From an uncultured Collinsella sp. (lineage in GTDB: Bacteria; Actinomycetota; Coriobacteriia; Coriobacteriales; Coriobacteriaceae), in assembly GCA_900543505.1 (NCBI GenBank), contig UQSB01000047.1:1-17385 (forward strand): 17,385 nt of DNA. Reading direction: 5' to 3'. The stretch's first letter is position 1, and every line of letters begins with the position of its first letter. Made by a program: the position numbers and the translations under genes. Below the pieces are notes generated by a model, which was given only the letters and a program-made list of their open reading frames with translations, was not told the DNA's origin and searched no databases. This document shows positions 14,851 through 17,385 of the stretch, one piece after another.

Positions 14851-14862
14851 ATTTCGCGAGCA

Positions 14863-14885
14863 AAGGCCGCGGCAAGCGCGGCCTT
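14863..14885 (-). terminator. Hairpin between HMA-domain gene and ATPase gene
   Basis: A 9-bp perfect stem (AAGGCCGCG / CGCGGCCTT) with a 5-nt loop lies 22 nt after the HMA gene stop. On the minus strand it is followed by only TTT overlapping the stem and then GCTCG. It could weaken read-through from the sensor promoter into the ATPase gene or set mRNA ends. A full terminator is doubtful. Confidence 0.4.
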
Positions 14886-14906
14886 ACAGGTCAACGTATG
14901 CGCGGG

Positions 14907-15125
14907 TTAGAGAATGATTTCGCAGTCCGGCTCGGCGTCGGCGGTGAATTCAACGACGCGGTCCAGGACCTCGTCGAACTCGGCGTCGTCAGCCTCGAGC
15001 GTCAGCTTCTGGGTCATAAAGTTGACCGAAACGGACTTGACGCCATCGAGCTTAGCCAGCTCGTCCTGAAGTTCACGCGCGCAGTTGGCGCAATCGATCT
15101 CGTCGAGCTTGAACTGCTTTTTCAT
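14907..15125 (-). CDS. Free-standing heavy-metal-associated (HMA) domain protein
   Basis: A 72-residue cytoplasmic metal-binding protein with the ferredoxin-like HMA fold. The metal site is Cys12-x2-Cys15 in EIDCANCARELQ, and the VNFMTQKLTLE strand is like the N-terminal domains of CadA/ZntA pumps rather than copper chaperones. The C-terminal tail is acidic and contains one more Cys (DAEPDCEIIL, C68), which could add ligands. GGAAAGGA precedes the ATG. The gene lies 63 nt after the sensor gene and 99 nt before the ATPase gene. The ATPase itself lacks an HMA domain, so this protein probably supplies it in trans as a metal donor or regulator (inference). A role as a copper chaperone is less likely. 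Confidence 0.88.
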   Translation of the reverse strand: MKKQFKLDEIDCANCARELQDELAKLDGVKSVSVNFMTQKLTLEADDAEFDEVLDRVVEFTADAEPDCEIIL

Positions 15126-15188
15126 GGTGGGTTCCTTTCCCTGTGTTAGCGGTCTGGGTGCCGGCCGCGCTGATACCGTGGTTGATTG

Positions 15189-15554
15189 CTATTCGCAGAT
15201 ATGGCTCATGCCCTGGTTAAGCATGGTGTAGACGTGATCGTCGGCGAGCGAGTAGAGAATGTTGCGGCCGTCGCGGCGGAACTTGACCAGGTGCGACTGC
15301 TTAAGCGTGCGCAGCTGGTGCGATACTGCCGACTGCGAGGTTGCGGTCGCTTCGGCGATGTCAGCCACGCAGAGCTCGCGGCCCATGAGGGCATAGAGGA
15401 TCTTGATGCGTGTGGTGTCGCTGAAGACCTTGAACAGGTCGGCCAGGTCGTACAACAGCTCCTCGTCGGGAAGGTCCTCGGGCGAGCAGGTGGTGGGGAC
15501 GATCGGCTCGGTGGCCTCGATGCCAGTCTTTGTTTCATCAGCGTGGCTGCTCAT
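15189..15554 (-). CDS. ArsR/SmtB family metal-sensing repressor
   Basis: A 121-residue winged-helix repressor of the ArsR/SmtB family. The DNA-binding region reads ELCVADIAEATATSQSAVSHQLRTLKQSHLV (60-90). The arsenic/cadmium site in the DNA-recognition region is incomplete (CVA rather than CVC). The C-terminal alpha-5 site is intact: Asp105-x-His107 and His118-x2-Glu121, the same spacing as the zinc ligands D104, H106, H117 and E120 of SmtB. Glu121 is the last residue. This predicts a zinc (or cobalt) sensor that releases DNA when metal binds. The N-terminal extension (1-30) holds one Cys (C23). AAAGGA precedes the ATG. It is the first gene of the metal locus, and its promoter carries two operator copies, so it is autoregulated. 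Confidence 0.93.
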   Translation of the reverse strand: MSSHADETKTGIEATEPIVPTTCSPEDLPDEELLYDLADLFKVFSDTTRIKILYALMGRELCVADIAEATATSQSAVSHQLRTLKQSHLVKFRRDGRNILYSLADDHVYTMLNQGMSHICE

Positions 15555-15567
15555 TGCAACATCCTTT

Positions 15568-15589
15568 CATATGAACATGCGCTCATATA
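15568..15589. promoter_or_regulatory. ArsR/SmtB-type operator copy 1, start-site proximal
   Basis: A 22-bp site containing TATGAACA-N3-GCTCATATA with partial internal dyad symmetry (ATATGA...TCATAT). It covers roughly +5 to +26 of the predicted sensor transcript and ends 13 nt before the start codon. It is an exact inverted copy of the 15603-15624 site, 13 nt away. The layout resembles SmtB/CzrA operators (family knowledge). Confidence 0.85.
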
Positions 15590-15600
15590 ACTTACTTCCG

Positions 15601-15628
15601 ATTATATGAGCGCATGTTCATATGTCAA
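15601..15628 (-). promoter_or_regulatory. Consensus sigma-70 promoter of the metal-sensor gene
   Basis: On the minus strand, a perfect TTGACA (complement of 15623-15628) is followed after 16 nt by a perfect TATAAT (complement of 15601-15606). This is the best promoter in the window. The expected start lies near 15594, giving a leader of about 40 nt before the sensor start codon. Confidence 0.88.
15603..15624. promoter_or_regulatory. ArsR/SmtB-type operator copy 2, within the promoter spacer
   Basis: An exact reverse complement of the 15568-15589 site. It fills the spacer between the -35 and -10 hexamers and overlaps both, so bound repressor would block RNA polymerase directly. The two 22-bp copies and the 13-nt gap form a 57-bp inverted repeat. 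Confidence 0.88.
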
Positions 15629-15943
15629 TACTATTTACGTTAATTTCGATGACTGCTTGCCGCCTCTGCGATTTTCTGCGGGTTGGGAGACATCGACGCA
15701 ATGCTCGCCAACATATTTCGAGATGTTCGGCCAGCATGCTAAGAAAGCCACCTTGAGAAGCATTAGAACTGTTCATATTTGTACTTTATCGTGTTAAATA
15801 CCGCGAGAATCAGTTCTTCCTCTACGGGAGTTCCTGCAGAATCAGTTTTATCTAAAGTTATATTGAGCATTGCTGCAGCCAATCTGGCACATCGGTGGCC
15901 GAATAAGTCGAAAAATGTAGGTGGACATCCGCAGAGATCGCCT
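15629..15943. other. Low-GC intergenic region with a diverged inverted repeat
   Basis: No well-supported gene. The minus strand is open from a TTG at 15963 to 15763 (66 codons) without a ribosome site and overlapping the end of the next gene; the plus strand is open from 15606 to 15797, also without support. Both frames include a similar segment: PTYFEMFG on the plus strand (about 15710-15733) and PTFFDLFG on the minus strand (about 15897-15923). At DNA level 19 of 23 bases agree, so the region carries a diverged inverted repeat or two remnants of one sequence family. Confidence 0.45.
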
Positions 15944-17152
15944 TTAGAAGAGCGAATTCTCAATTAGATCAATAATCGTGTCGTCTTCCGTGCGGTTTTC
16001 ATCGATTTTTGCGAACATGTCGCATTCCCAAGGCCCATTGATTTCCTCAGCAAGGGCCCCGACGTGTTGCATGTCGTCGGGTTCTGGCACATCGTTGATG
16101 CTCGGGTCATCAGCTTGCGGATATTGGCTTGCAATTTCGCGCTTGGCGGCCTCTTCTTCTTTGAGTGTCTCCAGGACGCGGCGACCGTATTCGAAGTAGC
16201 GCCGCAAGACAAATTGACGAAGAGTTTCTTGCAGGATGGCGAAGTTATCCGGGAGTCGACCGGGCCATATCTTCTCGCGAATGCGAATCGCTTCCATGAC
16301 CCGCCTAAAAGCGGACTGCTTGAAAAACGAATGACGACTAACTGTGATAACGGCATATCCCATGTTTCGCAGCGTGTTTCGGCGTTCCTCGTCAATTGAT
16401 TGCTGTTCGGGCTCATCGTGGTAAAAGCCGTTGTATTCGATATCGGTCATCGAATTTTCGAGCAGCGCGTCGAGGTAGAAAACCGTCCGTCGCGTTAGGG
16501 CGGCGTATCTTTTGGGGACTGGGATCGGATAGTCCGTTTTGATAGCGCGTATGGCTAAGCCACCCATTGACTTGGGCATTGTCAGCATCATGACAAACGC
16601 CGTTTCGAGTGGGGAGCGACAGCCTTCGCGTACATAAGAAAGTGCCTTAAGTGCTTTATTAGATCCACGATACCCCGATGCCTCTGAAAAGAAGGCTCTG
16701 AGCTCTTCAACGCTGGTTAGGGCTGGGCGCTCGCGATATTGAGTTTCGTCGGACGTTCCAAGCGCGTAGGAGCCGCAGATTTCAAAGTAATACTCAACGA
16801 GCTCCGAAAGGTTGAGATCGGCTGTTGCTTCTAACGCGCACAGCTTGATGTCGACGATGTAGACGTTCGGCTCGAGTTCTAGGTAGCTTTCTGCATCAAA
16901 CGTATAGCGCGTGCAGTGGCAGATGCAGCCCTTGCGGTGCCTTTTGGCATTATTGGAAAACGTCAGCACATGGATGCTTTCAGAATCGACATTCTTTCTG
17001 TTGAGCCATGCTCGCGCCGCTTCCAGGTTGGACGTGGTCGGCGCAGACACCTTGATCTTTTCCATAGATATGGGATCGGTCGCGTGGCTTGCGAGCGAGT
17101 TGACTGTTTGGTATACAGCGCGTGCCGTGGTATGTGACAGAACGATTCCCAT
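15944..17152 (-). CDS. DUF559-like PD-(D/E)XK domain protein
   Basis: A 402-residue protein of unproven function. Residues 1-130 (IVLSHTTARAVYQ..., later LCALEATADLNLSELVEYYFEICGSYAL) resemble the N-terminal part of a family I remember as multi-copy in Coriobacteriia. The second half has a DUF559/Vsr-like nuclease pattern: SPLET (E183), YLDALLENSMTDIEYNG (D228, E239), a following His (H245), then DEERRNTLRNMGYAVITVS (254-272). The expected PD-(D/E)XK Lys is not obvious. A CxCxC cluster lies at 76-80. The C-terminal 90 residues are charged and acidic. No ribosome site precedes the ATG at 17152, but no better start exists in frame. It is less GC-rich than the metal locus, which suggests acquisition. 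Nuclease activity is a guess from the fold pattern. Confidence 0.65.
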   Translation of the reverse strand: MGIVLSHTTARAVYQTVNSLASHATDPISMEKIKVSAPTTSNLEAARAWLNRKNVDSESIHVLTFSNNAKRHRKGCICHCTRYTFDAESYLELEPNVYIVDIKLCALEATADLNLSELVEYYFEICGSYALGTSDETQYRERPALTSVEELRAFFSEASGYRGSNKALKALSYVREGCRSPLETAFVMMLTMPKSMGGLAIRAIKTDYPIPVPKRYAALTRRTVFYLDALLENSMTDIEYNGFYHDEPEQQSIDEERRNTLRNMGYAVITVSRHSFFKQSAFRRVMEAIRIREKIWPGRLPDNFAILQETLRQFVLRRYFEYGRRVLETLKEEEAAKREIASQYPQADDPSINDVPEPDDMQHVGALAEEINGPWECDMFAKIDENRTEDDTIIDLIENSLF

Positions 17153-17385
17153 ACGCGCATGATGGCATAGCGGACGCCATATACGCTCGAAACTTCGGGC
17201 AACGGTATTGGGGCGCGGCTTATCTTCTGCGAACGGTGGGTTTTTGAGCTGTCGTATTGAGGGGGGGCAGCTTCGGCTGGGGAGGTTTCTGTCGGCTGCC
17301 CCATTTTGGTGAACTTTAGTTGCGGATTCGGGTGGCGCGCGCAGACGTGGTGTAAGAGCGTCCCGAGGTCCGTCGCTGCAAGTCC
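17153..17385. other. Right-edge region with no supported gene
   Basis: GGGGCAGC (17264-17271) and GCTGCCCC (17295-17302) form an 8-bp stem followed on the plus strand by ATTTTGG, a possible weak terminator. The minus strand is open from the window edge into the DUF559-like gene in another frame (includes RHPNPQLKFTKMG and EAAPPQYDSS), with low-complexity, Pro/Ser-rich content and no ribosome site. It may be the end of a gene outside the window or a repeat; I cannot tell which. Confidence 0.35.

Noticed and set aside
15189..15554. Arsenic or cadmium sensor of the CadC/ArsR type
   Set aside because: The alpha-3 metal site lacks the second Cys (CVA instead of CVC), while the alpha-5 zinc ligands match SmtB spacing exactly, so a zinc-type sensor is favoured.
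15606..15797. 63-codon plus-strand ORF after the metal-sensor promoter
   Set aside because: It begins inside the promoter/operator region, has no ribosome site and no protein-like composition beyond the short motif already reported.

Overview
The window is GC-rich DNA, most likely from a Gram-positive actinobacterium of the class Coriobacteriia (Collinsella or a close relative). This is inferred from GC- and C-ending codon use, strong AGGAGG-type ribosome sites, an LPxTG-anchored surface peptidase, tandem acetate kinases, and a DUF559-like protein family that I remember as common in Coriobacteriia. None of this was checked by a database search.

Layout. (1) 1-3390, minus strand: a secreted, sortase-anchored C69 dipeptidase with its own terminator, leader hairpin and AT-rich upstream region; then, transcribed toward it, a diacylglycerol-kinase-like lipid kinase coupled to an unlisted 30-residue membrane peptide and closed by a very strong terminator. 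(2) 3486-7648, plus strand, housekeeping: RNase D, a membrane zinc metallopeptidase of the YugP type broken by a TA-dinucleotide frameshift, both subunits of exonuclease VII (xseA, xseB), and a HIT-family nucleotide hydrolase. (3) 7690-9860, plus strand, visibly less GC-rich: a LysR-type regulator and an MFS transporter, probably an accessory insertion. (4) 9981-12502, plus strand: two tandem acetate kinase paralogues of 392 residues each, separated by a terminator and a promoter region with repeated half-sites. Both carry Ala where the family has a substrate-pocket Phe; copy 1 has two further active-site-region changes. (5) 12503-12854: a terminator and a large nested palindrome between convergent genes. 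(6) 12855-15628, minus strand: a metal-resistance locus with a SmtB/CzrA-like ArsR sensor, a free-standing heavy-metal-associated domain and a P1B-2 (Zn/Cd/Pb) efflux ATPase, controlled by three copies of one operator. (7) 15629-17385: lower-GC DNA with a DUF559-like PD-(D/E)XK protein and repeat-like, apparently non-coding flanks.

How the parts work together. The clearest system is the metal locus. A near-consensus sigma-70 promoter has one operator in its spacer and a perfectly inverted copy just downstream of the likely start site. A third copy precedes the ATPase, so sensor plus metal-binding domain and pump look like two separately controlled units of one regulon. The second notable feature is the acetate kinase pair, where duplication, separate promoters and diverged active-site residues suggest different substrates or conditions. 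I saw no CRISPR array, tRNA, rRNA, transposase or complete defence system.
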